This document shows positions 7,349-14,727 of a stretch of DNA of 24,579 bases, piece after piece. The DNA lies in contig JAHIQI010000014.1 of assembly GCA_018902755.1 (NCBI GenBank), positions 1 to 24,579 of the forward strand, written 5' to 3'. The notes under the pieces were generated by a model. It searched no databases. It had not been told where the DNA came from and worked only from the letters and a program-made list of their open reading frames with translations. Position numbers and translations under genes: made by a program. How positions within the stretch are numbered: position 1 is the stretch's first letter; each line of letters opens with the position of its first letter. The stretch is from Pseudomonadota bacterium (lineage in GTDB: Bacteria; Desulfobacterota; Desulfarculia; Desulfarculales; Desulfarculaceae).

Positions 7349-7573
7349 CAGCCATAGCCATCGTGGCGAGGAGCAGCGGAGGCAAAGGTCTGGAAAAGCA
7401 AAGACTGCCCTCACGCCGCGACATGGCCATCTTCCATTTCCTTTGTCACGCCTCCGTTCGCCAGACAAGGCCAAACCGTCCTCCACGCTCCGCGCCCCTC
7501 CCGCCTGGGGGAAGGCGAAGATCGCCACGTCGCATCTCTTACGAGATGCTCCTCGCGATGACCGCTATGGCTG
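7349..7573. mobile_element. MITE-like element B (225 bp, terminal inverted repeats)
   Basis: The ends pair as CAGCCATAGC at 7349-7358 with GCTATGGCTG at 7564-7573, and the inverted repeat continues inward through GCGAGGAGC (7366-7374) and GCTCCTCGC (7548-7556). The stretch CTCCCGCCTGGGGGAAGGCG and the following 30 bases are identical to element A, while other parts differ by scattered substitutions. No coding capacity is recognisable, so it is presumably non-autonomous. Confidence 0.7.
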
Positions 7574-7623
7574 GATTGGAGTATTGCTTCGCCGCTAGGT
7601 GGCTCGCAACGACAAAGTCTCTT

Positions 7624-7644
7624 GGGCGGGGATAAACCCCGCCC
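7624..7644. repeat. GGGCGGGG-ATAAA-CCCCGCCC palindrome
   Basis: An 8-bp perfect GC stem with a 5-nt loop. The same unit, followed by TCCCCCG, sits in both arms of the inverted repeat at the window's left edge. It is a dispersed palindromic repeat; no U-tract follows, so I do not call a terminator. Confidence 0.65.
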
Positions 7645-7721
7645 TCCCCCGTTGCATGCACCCCTGGTGTGTCAGAGCTTGCTTTGTCGCTACGCTCCTC
7701 GCAACGACAAAGAACTTCTTA

Positions 7722-7842
7722 GCGGCACAGCCAGGCACCGCAGGGCAAGGCGGCAGGCGAGCGAGGGACGCAGGGGTAGTAGGCCTACCACGAGGACCGA
7801 GTGACGCCGACAACGCCGCCATGCGGGGTCTGGCGCAGCCGC
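7722..7842 (-). repeat. 121-bp structured 3'-end element, copy 3
   Basis: Termini match the consensus (GCGGCACAGCCAGG ... CTGGCGCAGCCGC). The central hairpin has become GGTAG-TAGGC-CTACC. The outer variable stem is CACCGC against GCGGGG, with one mismatch. The second stem is poorly paired in this copy. It is directly followed by copy 4 with no spacer, making this the outer member of a tandem pair behind the nitroreductase gene. Confidence 0.85.
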
Positions 7843-7963
7843 GCGGCACAGCCAGGCGGCGGCAGGCAAGGCGCCGGCGAGCGCAGACCGCAGGCGTATT
7901 CTTATATACGCCGAGGTCTAAGCGACGCCGGCAACGTAGTATCCCGCCGTCTGGCGCAGCTGG
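7843..7963 (-). repeat. 121-bp structured 3'-end element, copy 4
   Basis: It begins at the base after copy 3 and is again 121 bp. The central stem is GCGTAT/ATACGC, the next stem AGACC/GGTCT, and the outer variable stem CGGCGG/CCGCCG, each perfectly paired with bases that differ from the other copies. Its end (CTGGCGCAGCTGG) lies 4 nt past the nitroreductase stop (7968-7970). Confidence 0.85.
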
Positions 7964-7967
7964 CGCC

Positions 7968-8870
7968 CTAGCACCACCGCACCAGCGGAGCACGCCTCCC
8001 GGTAATACGCACATACTCTTCCTTGGGCCACCCCAAGGCTATGACCGCGTGAATTCTTTCCTCCGGCCTCACCCCGAAGGGACGGCCCACCTCGGGCTTA
8101 TGGGCCAAGACCTCCACGGCGAAGCCGATGAGGCAAGTGCCCAGGCCCATGGCGTGGGCGGCCAGGAGCATATGCCCGGCGGCCAACAGGGCGTCCTCCT
8201 TGGGGGTGGAGGCTCCGGGCAGCGAGCCGATCATGATGGCCGCGGCCGCGCCGTGGAACAGGCGGTCGATGCCCTTCTCCTCCCACTCGGCCAGGCCCCG
8301 GCTCACCGAGTCGTGGTACTCGCGGTAATACTGGTCCAGCTGGGGCTTGCCCATGAGGCGCATAAGCTTGCGCAACCACACCTTCTCGGACATGCGGTTG
8401 AAAGCGGCCATGACCTGGCCCACCCCCTGGGACAGCTCCAAGACCTTGTCCCGGCTTGGCAAAACGGTGAAGGTCCAGCGCTGGCTGTTGGTGCCCGAGG
8501 GCGCGCTGAGGCCGATCTTGACCAGGTCGGACAGCATGTCCCGGGGCACCGCCTCCTTGCGATAGTTGCGGCAGGAGCGCCGCGAGGCCATGAGCCGGGC
8601 CAGGCCGGGCAGGTCGTAGTTGCCGTGGGCCAGCCAGGTCTCGTCCAACTCGAAGGTGGCGAAGCCGGCCTGCTCCGGGTCCAGGCTGCCCACCCGCACC
8701 GCCCCCTCGGGGCACACCGCCTGGCAGTGGCCGCAGTTCAGCGAACTGTCGCCGGTCACCACCGCCTTGCCGTTGACCAGGCTCAGGGTCTGGGAGGGGC
8801 ATACCCTGATGCAGCGGCCGCAGCCGTTACAGCGTTCTGGGTCGATTACCGTGGTCACCGCTTGGGGCAT
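7968..8870 (-). CDS. Ferredoxin-nitroreductase fusion protein
   Basis: 300 aa. Residues 1-60 form a 2[4Fe-4S] ferredoxin-like domain and about 85-300 form a FMN-dependent nitroreductase domain (RRSCRNYRKEAVP start, SAPSGTNSQRW phosphate/FMN loop, GLGTCLIGF near the C-terminus). The family reduces nitro groups, quinones or other substrates, here probably with electrons from the fused clusters. The first cluster motif is complete (Cys14, 17, 20, 24); the second reads S43xxC46xxC49xxxC53, with Ser in place of the first Cys. ATG 8870 has GGAG 6 nt upstream. It lies 42 bp downstream of the HAMP protein gene on the same strand, and tandem 121-bp elements follow its stop. Confidence 0.92.
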   Translation of the reverse strand: MPQAVTTVIDPERCNGCGRCIRVCPSQTLSLVNGKAVVTGDSSLNCGHCQAVCPEGAVRVGSLDPEQAGFATFELDETWLAHGNYDLPGLARLMASRRSCRNYRKEAVPRDMLSDLVKIGLSAPSGTNSQRWTFTVLPSRDKVLELSQGVGQVMAAFNRMSEKVWLRKLMRLMGKPQLDQYYREYHDSVSRGLAEWEEKGIDRLFHGAAAAIMIGSLPGASTPKEDALLAAGHMLLAAHAMGLGTCLIGFAVEVLAHKPEVGRPFGVRPEERIHAVIALGWPKEEYVRITGRRAPLVRWC

Positions 8871-8912
8871 GATCGGCTCCGTGCTGGTTGTGGGGGGCTG
8901 GGGAACTGTCTT

Positions 8913-9428
8913 CTAAAGCTCGAACAGGTCGTCCATGCGCCGCCGCAGGAGGTTGGCCCGGTCGCGCATCTCCTGGAGGTCGCTTGCCTCTTCCATTTGG
9001 CGGGCCTGGTCGCGCAGCTCCTCCAAACGCTCGCGCAGGGCGCTGACTCCCTGGTTCAGGGCCTGGGCCTCCTGTTGAAGCTGGTCGCCGCGCCTAAGGT
9101 ACACCGGCTGGTTCAGACGGCCCTGGGCCATGTCCCGGAAGGCCACCTCCATGCGGTAGAGCGGGCCGCCCATGCGGTGGGAAACGAACAGGACCACCCA
9201 ATAGACGATCAAAAAGAGGGAAAGCACCACCACGAGGTTGAAGCCGATGAGGATGGGCAACACGTCGGGCACCATCGAGCGCCCATGCACCAAGAGCAGG
9301 ATGACCATGGAGAAAACGGCGGCCAGCCCGGCGGCCAGCACCGCCCCGCCCAGGCCCCAGACAAAGCTGGGCTGGAAGCCGGGATAGAAATACATGCGCC
9401 GGCGGCGCGTTTCGCTCTCTGTTGCCAT
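8913..9428 (-). CDS. Two-helix membrane protein with HAMP domain and coiled coil
   Basis: 171 aa. Two membrane helices (about residues 22-48 and 58-82) are separated by a very short periplasmic loop. A HAMP-like linker follows (about 83-135: SHRMGGPLYRMEVAFRDMAQGRL ... DQLQQEAQALNQGV), then a charged coiled coil to the C-terminus. No sensor domain, kinase, methylation helix or cyclase is attached, so it is a stand-alone transmembrane HAMP module. GGGAGAG lies 5 nt before ATG 9428. It is probably co-transcribed with the nitroreductase gene and is divergent from the DUF3365 haem protein gene, whose domain is often found fused to HAMP proteins. Confidence 0.82.
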   Translation of the reverse strand: MATESETRRRRMYFYPGFQPSFVWGLGGAVLAAGLAAVFSMVILLLVHGRSMVPDVLPILIGFNLVVVLSLFLIVYWVVLFVSHRMGGPLYRMEVAFRDMAQGRLNQPVYLRRGDQLQQEAQALNQGVSALRERLEELRDQARQMEEASDLQEMRDRANLLRRRMDDLFEL

Positions 9429-9489
9429 CTTTGCTCTCCCCCAAGGATCATCGGCAGGCGCTAGCCGCCTCGGCGGCCACGGCCCGCTA

Positions 9490-9519
9490 AGTATAAAACA
9501 AATTTGACCGGCCGCCCAA
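9490..9519 (-). promoter_or_regulatory. Candidate promoter for the HAMP-nitroreductase unit
   Basis: On the minus strand, TTGGGC (9519-9514) and TATACT (9495-9490) are spaced by 18 nt, ending about 60 nt before ATG 9428. The -35 is weak and the -10 good. It overlaps the oppositely directed candidate promoter at 9504-9531. Confidence 0.35.
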
Positions 9520-9531
9520 GTACCTTATAAA
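9504..9531 (+). promoter_or_regulatory. Candidate promoter for the DUF3365 gene
   Basis: TTGACC (9504-9509), a 16-nt spacer and TATAAA (9526-9531). The leader then holds a GC hairpin (CCCGGC 9554-9559 with GCCGGG 9573-9578) and the ribosome site AGGGAG at 9590-9595, 5 nt before the start codon. No data on use. Confidence 0.45.
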
Positions 9532-9600
9532 TATAGAATCATCAGGTTTTCCCCCCGGCGGCGCCGCAGGCGGCCGGGAATCATTCCCTAGGGAGCCGCC

Positions 9601-10176
9601 ATGAAACATCTGCTAGCATTTTGTATTATCACTTTTCTCTGCGCCGCGCCCGTTTGGGCCGCCCCGCCGGACACCGCCCAGCTCAATACCCAAGGACTGG
9701 CGGTGATCCAGCAGTTTTCCGCGGCGCTCAAGGGCGAGCTGAAGGCGAGCCTGAAAAGGGGCGGTCCGCCCGCGGCCATAATGGTGTGCCGGGTCCAGGC
9801 CCCGGCCATCGCCAAGCGGGTGGGAGAGAAAAACGGCTGGCAGGTGGGGCGCACCAGCGGACGCCTGCGCAACCCGGCCAACGCTCCGGACCCCTGGGAG
9901 GCCAAGGTGCTGGCCGATTTCGCGGCCCGGGCCCAGGCCGGGGCGGCACCAGGCAAGCTGGTGTATTCCGAGGTGCTCACCGACGCCCAAGGCAAGCGGG
10001 TCTTCCGCCTGATGAAGGGCATAGCCATGGGCGGCGGGTGCCTGGTGTGCCACGGCCCCTCGCCGTCCAAGGCAACCAGCGAACAGTTGGCGTTGCTCTA
10101 CCCCAAGGACAAGGCCACCGGCTACCGCCCCGGCCAGTTGCGGGGGGCCTTCACCCTTAAAAAGGTCTTGGACTGA
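9601..10176 (+). CDS. Periplasmic DUF3365 (Tll0287-like) c-type haem protein
   Basis: 191 aa. A signal peptide (about residues 1-20, cleavage near VWA-AP) exports it. The rest fits the DUF3365/Tll0287-like sensor fold, with a single c-type haem-binding motif C147xxC150H151 (CLVCHGPSP) and another conserved-looking cysteine near residue 63 (MVCRVQAP). Such domains are haem-binding, PAS-like redox or gas sensors and often sit at the N-terminus of HAMP-kinase or cyclase proteins; here the domain is free-standing. ATG 9601 follows AGGGAG by 5 nt. It is divergent from a HAMP-only membrane protein and convergent with the LbtU-like porin, with 13 bp between stops. Confidence 0.9.
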   Translation: MKHLLAFCIITFLCAAPVWAAPPDTAQLNTQGLAVIQQFSAALKGELKASLKRGGPPAAIMVCRVQAPAIAKRVGEKNGWQVGRTSGRLRNPANAPDPWEAKVLADFAARAQAGAAPGKLVYSEVLTDAQGKRVFRLMKGIAMGGGCLVCHGPSPSKATSEQLALLYPKDKATGYRPGQLRGAFTLKKVLD

Positions 10177-10189
10177 TCCCCCCGCCCGC

Positions 10190-11374
10190 CTAAAAAATCA
10201 GGCTCAGTTGGCTGGTAACTAGGTCCTGGGAGGCCCCGTCGCTGTAATCGCCGTGCAGATACTCCAGGGCCAGGATCAGATGGGACCAGGGCGACCAGGC
10301 CAGGCACAGCCCGCCTTGGCGCTTTGGGGCCTCGGAATACAGGTCCCCGCCTCCTTCCCAGCGGCCGGTCAGGCGCCAGTCCTCGGCCAGGACCCAGGAA
10401 AGCTCCAGGTTGAAGGCCCAGGGCTGGGGAGAGGAGCCCGGCGGCGCGAAATCCAGGTCACCGGCGGAAAAGGGGTCGGAGCGTAAATACCCCGCCAAGA
10501 GAGTGAGCGGGCCGTACTCGGCCGAGAAGCTGAAGGAAAATCCCGCCACCAACGATTCCAGGCGCTGCCCCGGCACCTGCTCCTCTAGGAACCCGCTGGC
10601 CGCGATGTTGTTGGTGTAGGAGCCGCCCAGGGCAAGCTTGAGCCCGCCCAAGGGCTCCGCAGGCGGGGTCAGTTGCAGGCGCAAAAGGTAGGTCGCGAAA
10701 AAGTCGCCGCCCCCCCCGGGGAGGCGCACCGCCGGGTTGTAGCCGGCCAGGTTGAACTGCAGCCACTCCCCGTCCCAGCCCGCCACCCCGGCCACGGCCT
10801 GGGTCTCGAATATCTGCTTGGTGATGGGGTCGCTGACCATGAAGCTCTCGAAGATGCCCACCGCCGGGTACACCCGCCCCCCCATGAGGTAGCCGGGAAA
10901 AGCCGCCGTAAGGCCCAGCACCACGAAGGCCTCGTCCAGGTTGATGCCGCTGTCGCCATCCTCGTGCAACAGGTGGCCGTACAGGCGGACAAAGGACACC
11001 GGCCGCAGCTCCCCGAAAATCTCGGCCCTGGCCAGACAGGCGCGGTCGCTGTAGGCGGTTTTGCCCTGGGCGTCCTTGTCCTTTTGCCAGGAGGCCTCCA
11101 GCTGCACCTGGCCCCACACCTTCCAGGTGACGCCCTTGAGGTCCGGCTCCTCCTTGAGGGGAGAGGGCACCCCCTCCAGGGTGCGCGAGATTTTCAGCGA
11201 ACCGCTCACCGGCGGCAGGTCCATCTCGCCCCATTCTTCCGGGTCTTTGGCCTCTGGCGAGGCCGGTGTCCCCTGGGCCAGGGCTCCGGCGCAGGCCAGC
11301 AGCACCAGCGCCAAGGCCAAACTACAGAGAGCTATCGGTTTCAAACATGAACACCCGGTATGCAAAACGCTCAT
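10190..11374 (-). CDS. LbtU family siderophore porin
   Basis: An outer-membrane beta-barrel protein of 394 aa. After a hydrophobic signal peptide ending ALA-QG comes a short linker, then alternating amphipathic strands ending in SLIF, with the terminal Phe typical of barrels. The segment GGRVYPAVGIFESFMVSDPITKQI matches the hallmark of LbtU siderophore porins (first described for legiobactin in Legionella). The start is uncertain: ATG 11374 (used), TTG 11401 (longest, no ribosome site), or TTG 11344, which would give the cleanest signal peptide (MKPIALCSLALAL) with GGGTG 7 nt upstream. It is divergent from a DtxR-family regulator, so metal-dependent control is likely (inference). Siderophore specificity is unknown. 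Confidence 0.82.
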   Translation of the reverse strand: MSVLHTGCSCLKPIALCSLALALVLLACAGALAQGTPASPEAKDPEEWGEMDLPPVSGSLKISRTLEGVPSPLKEEPDLKGVTWKVWGQVQLEASWQKDKDAQGKTAYSDRACLARAEIFGELRPVSFVRLYGHLLHEDGDSGINLDEAFVVLGLTAAFPGYLMGGRVYPAVGIFESFMVSDPITKQIFETQAVAGVAGWDGEWLQFNLAGYNPAVRLPGGGGDFFATYLLRLQLTPPAEPLGGLKLALGGSYTNNIAASGFLEEQVPGQRLESLVAGFSFSFSAEYGPLTLLAGYLRSDPFSAGDLDFAPPGSSPQPWAFNLELSWVLAEDWRLTGRWEGGGDLYSEAPKRQGGLCLAWSPWSHLILALEYLHGDYSDGASQDLVTSQLSLIF

Positions 11375-11416
11375 CCCTCTCGGCGCGCGGGTTTGAGCCA
11401 AAGTATTTTTACGGCG

Positions 11417-11431
11417 TTAAAATATTTTCAA
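11417..11431. promoter_or_regulatory. AT-rich palindrome between porin and dtxR-like gene
   Basis: TTAAAATATTTTCAA contains a perfect 10-bp palindrome AAAATATTTT (11419-11428) with near-symmetric flanks, in the 136-bp divergent control region and just upstream of the regulator's candidate promoter. It could be an operator or simply AT-rich promoter DNA. Confidence 0.3.
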
Positions 11432-11447
11432 GCCAGGTAAATTTCTG

Positions 11448-11476
11448 TTGCCGCTTCAGGAACCCTGGAAGATAAT
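11448..11476 (+). promoter_or_regulatory. Candidate promoter of the DtxR-family gene
   Basis: TTGCCG (11448-11453), an exact 17-nt spacer and GATAAT (11471-11476), giving a leader of about 28 nt before ATG 11511. Confidence 0.5.
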
Positions 11477-11510
11477 AACCTATTCTCAACAAATTAAGGG
11501 AGTCCAAACC

Positions 11511-12026
11511 ATGGCCGGCGCCCCTGGAGAGGAACTATCCTCCAACCTGGAAGATTATCTGGAGACCATATACCACCTGGAAAAAGAGAGCCGGGTGGCC
11601 AGGGCCAAGGACATCGCCGAACGCCTCAGCGTTTCGCGGGCCTCGGTGACCGGCGCCCTCAAGACCCTGGGCGACAAGGGGCTCATCAACTACGAGCCCT
11701 ATTCCTACGTCACCCTTACCAAGCAGGGCCAGGGCATCGCCAGCGAGATAGACCGGCGGCACCGCATCCTCAAGGGATTTTTCCAGGATTTCCTGCAACT
11801 CAGCCCGGAGTTGTCCGACGCCAACGCCTGCCGGGTGGAGCACGCCATGGATCAGGCGGCCATAAACCGCCTTGTGGACTTTCTGGCCTTTTTGGAGGAG
11901 TGCCCCCGCACCGGGCCGGATTGGCTGGAGTCCTTCGACCACTACTGCCGGGACCAGAAGAGCCCGGAGCGCTGCCGCGCCTGTCTGGAGAAGTGTCTGG
12001 AGCGCGCCGGTAAAACCGGCTCCTAG
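11511..12026 (+). CDS. DtxR/MntR family metal-dependent transcriptional regulator
   Basis: 171 aa. An N-terminal winged helix (about residues 10-72; SVSRASVTGALKTLGDKGLI is the recognition region) is followed by the metal-binding and dimerisation domain with His84 and the C107-x2-E110-H111 cluster expected for the DtxR fold. The C-terminus carries extra cysteines (YCRDQKSPERCRACLEKCLER) and no SH3-like third domain is present. Fe2+ or Mn2+ binding usually activates repression. ATG 11511 follows AAGGGAG by 8 nt; the open frame extends to 11448 but only through promoter DNA. Its divergence from a siderophore porin suggests iron sensing (inference). Its stop overlaps that of the convergent DUF2254 gene. 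Confidence 0.92.
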   Translation: MAGAPGEELSSNLEDYLETIYHLEKESRVARAKDIAERLSVSRASVTGALKTLGDKGLINYEPYSYVTLTKQGQGIASEIDRRHRILKGFFQDFLQLSPELSDANACRVEHAMDQAAINRLVDFLAFLEECPRTGPDWLESFDHYCRDQKSPERCRACLEKCLERAGKTGS

Positions 12027-13381
12027 CCCTTCTCCTCTCCCTCCGCCACGGGCGGCTCCAGACGCAGCGCCGCCCGCTCCAGTTCCCTTAGCACCTCCTG
12101 GTGCTTCTCGCTTATCAGGTCCCGGTCCCAGGACAGCCTCAGGTTGTCCAGGCTGTCGGTCTTCACCGCCTGGGCCTGATGGACCAACACCTGGTGGTCC
12201 TGAGACAAGCGCACCTGGCGAGCCAGGGCGGCCAGCACCTCCAACAACCGCACCGTGCACATCACGTTTTCCCGGGCCGCGCGCCGGATGGGCTCCAGGC
12301 AGCCCTCCGCCACCAGGGGGAAGCTCACCTCCTGGTACACCAGGCGCAGTTCGCCGCTTTCATCCAGGCGGAAGGCGGGCCGCCGTCCCCGCCCGGCCAG
12401 CAGGGCCAGGCCCGAGCCCAGCCAGTCGATGCAGGTGACCGCGGTGTAGGGATCGTTCATGCCCGGCGACAGGGCCCGGAGAGCGGTCTCGGCCAACAGC
12501 CGGGCCACGTACTCCACGTCCTGGGCCTCGGTGCGCTCCACCCCCATGGTGAAGCTGCGTTGCAGGCGCACCGCCAAATCCGGAGTGAAGCTCTCCGGCG
12601 GCCAGACCAGGCACAGGGGGTTGCCCTTTATCACAAAGTCGCCGGGCCTCCTCGTCACTTGAATAAGAAGATCTTTTTCGCGGGCCAAGTCGAAAAGGCG
12701 GCCGTGGTCGATCATCTGAAGGTAGCCGCTCTGGCGGACCCAAAGCTCCTCGGCCCTTTGGGCGAATCCCTGGGGCATTTCCGGAGTGGGCCAGGCGGCG
12801 AGTCCGTCCGTGGCCTCGGGGAAAAGGCGGCGCACCGAGTCCTCGAACTCGCGCCCCACCCGGGCCAACAGGTTATTGGCCTGGATGGAAGAGGCGACAT
12901 GGTGGATGAAATAGATCAAGACCCCCAGGCTGGCCAAGGCCAGGGCCAGGCCCACGCTAACCGACAGGCTGGGCAGGGGGTCGCTCCCCGCCCCCTCGAT
13001 GGTGCGCAGCACCACCAGGCAATAGACAAAGGTGGCCACGAAGGTGCCCAGCACCAGTTGGTTGCCGGTGTCGTCCATGAAGTTGCGCACCAGGCGCGGA
13101 CCGAACTGGCTGGAAGCGAGGCTCAGCACCACCATGGTAAGGGAGAACACCAGACCGGCCACGGTGATCATGGAGCCGGCGATGGTGGAAAGCACCGCCC
13201 TGGCTCCCGCCAGGGTGCCCTCGTAGGCCCACCACAGCTTTCCCACACCAGTGTGGGGCAGGGTGGCGTCCAGGCCAATGGTGGCATAGGCCAAGGCCAG
13301 GGCTCCGGCCACCATGAGGCCCGGTACGAACCACAGGCTGTAGCGCACCCGGTACCAAAGGCTGATTATGCGGTTTTTCAA
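12023..13381 (-). CDS. DUF2254 family membrane protein
   Basis: 452 aa. Four membrane helices occupy the N-terminal third (about residues 15-35, 65-90, 108-128 and 138-160), containing the family stretch GLVFSLTMVVLSLASSQFGPR. The remaining ~290 residues are soluble and helix-rich, with the conserved MGVERTEAQDVEYVARLL and SPGMNDPYTAV segments. The function of DUF2254 is not established. The start is TTG 13381 with AAGGAG 8 nt upstream; no ATG lies nearby. It is monocistronic, and its 3' end overlaps the convergent dtxR-like gene by 4 bp, so the two transcripts must read into each other. Confidence 0.9.
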   Translation of the reverse strand: MKNRIISLWYRVRYSLWFVPGLMVAGALALAYATIGLDATLPHTGVGKLWWAYEGTLAGARAVLSTIAGSMITVAGLVFSLTMVVLSLASSQFGPRLVRNFMDDTGNQLVLGTFVATFVYCLVVLRTIEGAGSDPLPSLSVSVGLALALASLGVLIYFIHHVASSIQANNLLARVGREFEDSVRRLFPEATDGLAAWPTPEMPQGFAQRAEELWVRQSGYLQMIDHGRLFDLAREKDLLIQVTRRPGDFVIKGNPLCLVWPPESFTPDLAVRLQRSFTMGVERTEAQDVEYVARLLAETALRALSPGMNDPYTAVTCIDWLGSGLALLAGRGRRPAFRLDESGELRLVYQEVSFPLVAEGCLEPIRRAARENVMCTVRLLEVLAALARQVRLSQDHQVLVHQAQAVKTDSLDNLRLSWDRDLISEKHQEVLRELERAALRLEPPVAEGEEKG

Positions 13382-13455
13382 AACGCAGGCTCCTTCGGCG
13401 GGGATTGGTCAGGGTGTGGGGGCCGGAGGCCCCGGTGCAAGCGACCGTATTAAAA

Positions 13456-13485
13456 ATTCTAGCCGCGCGCGGGCCTCCGGGTCAA
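13456..13485 (-). promoter_or_regulatory. Candidate promoter of the DUF2254 gene
   Basis: On the minus strand, TTGACC (13485-13480), an 18-nt spacer and TAGAAT (13461-13456). The transcript would have a leader of about 70 nt before TTG 13381. Confidence 0.5.
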
Positions 13486-13538
13486 ATCAAGCGGGCGCCT
13501 TTGCTTACCGCCCCTTTTTTGGCTCTGTTGCTTGATCG

Positions 13539-13559
13539 TGGTAACGCAATGCGCTACCA
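13539..13559. other. Palindrome TGGTA-A-CGC-AAT-GCG-C-TACCA
   Basis: A 21-bp near-perfect inverted repeat: a 5-bp outer stem, one mismatch, a 3-bp inner stem and an AAT centre. It lies in the divergent control region and could be an operator or a leader hairpin. Confidence 0.4.
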
Positions 13560-13721
13560 TGGCCGCGACTATCGTTTAGCCTGCCCGTTATCATGGTCAA
13601 TCCATTTACAGACATAGGCTCATCAGGGCTTCGGGTTGCCCGTCCGCCTGCGGCAATCGGTCGGCTCGATAAAGCAAACGCGGCGCTTACCGCAGAACCT
13701 GGGACCGGGAATACGCGCAGA

Positions 13722-14711
13722 ATGAAAAAATCACTTATCCGCATCAGCTACAGGCTAATGATCATCACGACCCTATGCTTGACCACGGCGGCCATGGCCG
13801 GAGCCAAGGACAAGACCCCCGCCCCGCCGGACTACAGCTCCGCCTACTATTGGACGGAGCGCACCGAAAAGCCGGACAAGCCCTACGACGTCTTCTACGT
13901 GCACCCCACCACCTACTTCAACACCGTGGACGGGCCCAACCAGTCCCTGGACAACAAGGTGGTCCGGGCCACCACCGACGCCACCAACACCCAGCAGACC
14001 GGCGTGTTCCGGCCCACCTGCAACATCTACGCGCCCCGCTACCGCCAGGTGAACCGGGGGGTGCTGCCCAAGAAATTTGAAGAGCGCGACCCCTACCTGC
14101 GCATCGCCGCCGGGGACGTGGTGGAGGCCTTCAAGTACTACCTGAAGCACTACAACCAGGGGCGGCCCTACGTCATCGCCTCCCACAGCCAGGGCTCGGT
14201 GGTCACCTCCCGGGTGCTCAAGAAGCACCGTGAGCTTTTCGATGACGACAAGATTATCGCCGCCTACCTGGTGGGCTGGACCATCACCGAGCAGGATTGC
14301 AAACAGATGAAGCTGCCCTTCTCGGACAGGCCCGACCAGAACTGCTGCCTGATCACCTGGAACACCATCAGCACCGGCGGCAAGCCCCCGATGTTCTTCC
14401 CTCCCGCCTTGTGCATCAACCCCCTGGTCTGGACCCGGACCAAACAGAACCAGCCCAAGGAGCTGAACCTGGGCGCGGTGATCGACATGGGCCACGGCAA
14501 GACCAAGAAGGTGCCCCATTTCACCTCGGCCCAGATCAACGGCCAGGGAGCCCTGGTCATCCCGGTTCCGGCCATGCTGCCCGAGTTGAACATGCCCATG
14601 GGAAAGGGCGTGTACCACCGCTACGACTACGACTTCTTCTACAACAACTTCATCCAAAACGTGAAAACCCGCTGCCAGGCCTGGTCCGCCAAGCACAAGG
14701 CCGCCAAGTAG
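13722..14711 (+). CDS. Exported DUF3089 family protein (alpha/beta-hydrolase fold)
   Basis: 329 aa from ATG 13722. The longest frame starts 43 codons earlier, but 13722 gives a proper signal peptide (MKKSLIRI, then a hydrophobic stretch ending AAMAGA). The mature part has the DUF3089 pattern: VFYVHPTTYFNT near the N-terminus, the nucleophile-elbow-like SHSQGS with Ser156, and a C-terminal region with HRYDYDFFYNN. An esterase or lipase-like activity is plausible but not shown. Cysteines in the mature part (TCNIY, QDCK, NCC, LCIN) could form disulfides in the periplasm. A strong intrinsic terminator follows the stop by 16 nt. Confidence 0.88.
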   Translation: MKKSLIRISYRLMIITTLCLTTAAMAGAKDKTPAPPDYSSAYYWTERTEKPDKPYDVFYVHPTTYFNTVDGPNQSLDNKVVRATTDATNTQQTGVFRPTCNIYAPRYRQVNRGVLPKKFEERDPYLRIAAGDVVEAFKYYLKHYNQGRPYVIASHSQGSVVTSRVLKKHRELFDDDKIIAAYLVGWTITEQDCKQMKLPFSDRPDQNCCLITWNTISTGGKPPMFFPPALCINPLVWTRTKQNQPKELNLGAVIDMGHGKTKKVPHFTSAQINGQGALVIPVPAMLPELNMPMGKGVYHRYDYDFFYNNFIQNVKTRCQAWSAKHKAAK

Positions 14712-14727
14712 ATAGCGTGGCGAAAGC

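Larger units (their letters stand above)
7254..7967. other. Intergenic repeat nest without a credible gene
   Basis: This stretch holds MITE-like element B (7349-7573), a GGGCGGGG-ATAAA-CCCCGCCC palindrome (7624-7644), a CTTTGTCG/CGACAAAG inverted repeat (7682-7689 with 7705-7712), and two directly abutting copies of the 121-bp element (7722-7963). Open frames crossing it continue antisense through neighbouring genes and are composition artefacts. Its repeat content mirrors the 1371-2077 region. Confidence 0.8.
13382..13721. other. Divergent intergenic region, DUF2254/DUF3089
   Basis: 340 bp between divergent start codons. It holds the DUF2254 promoter candidate (13456-13485), a hairpin at 13539-13559, and an open frame from 13593 that merely extends the DUF3089 reading frame upstream. 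I see no separate gene, and no strong plus-strand promoter. Confidence 0.6.

Noticed and set aside
7599..9464. 621-codon plus-strand open frame over the nitroreductase and HAMP genes
   Set aside because: Antisense to two genes with clear domains; starts within repeats, low-complexity translation typical of GC-rich shadow frames.
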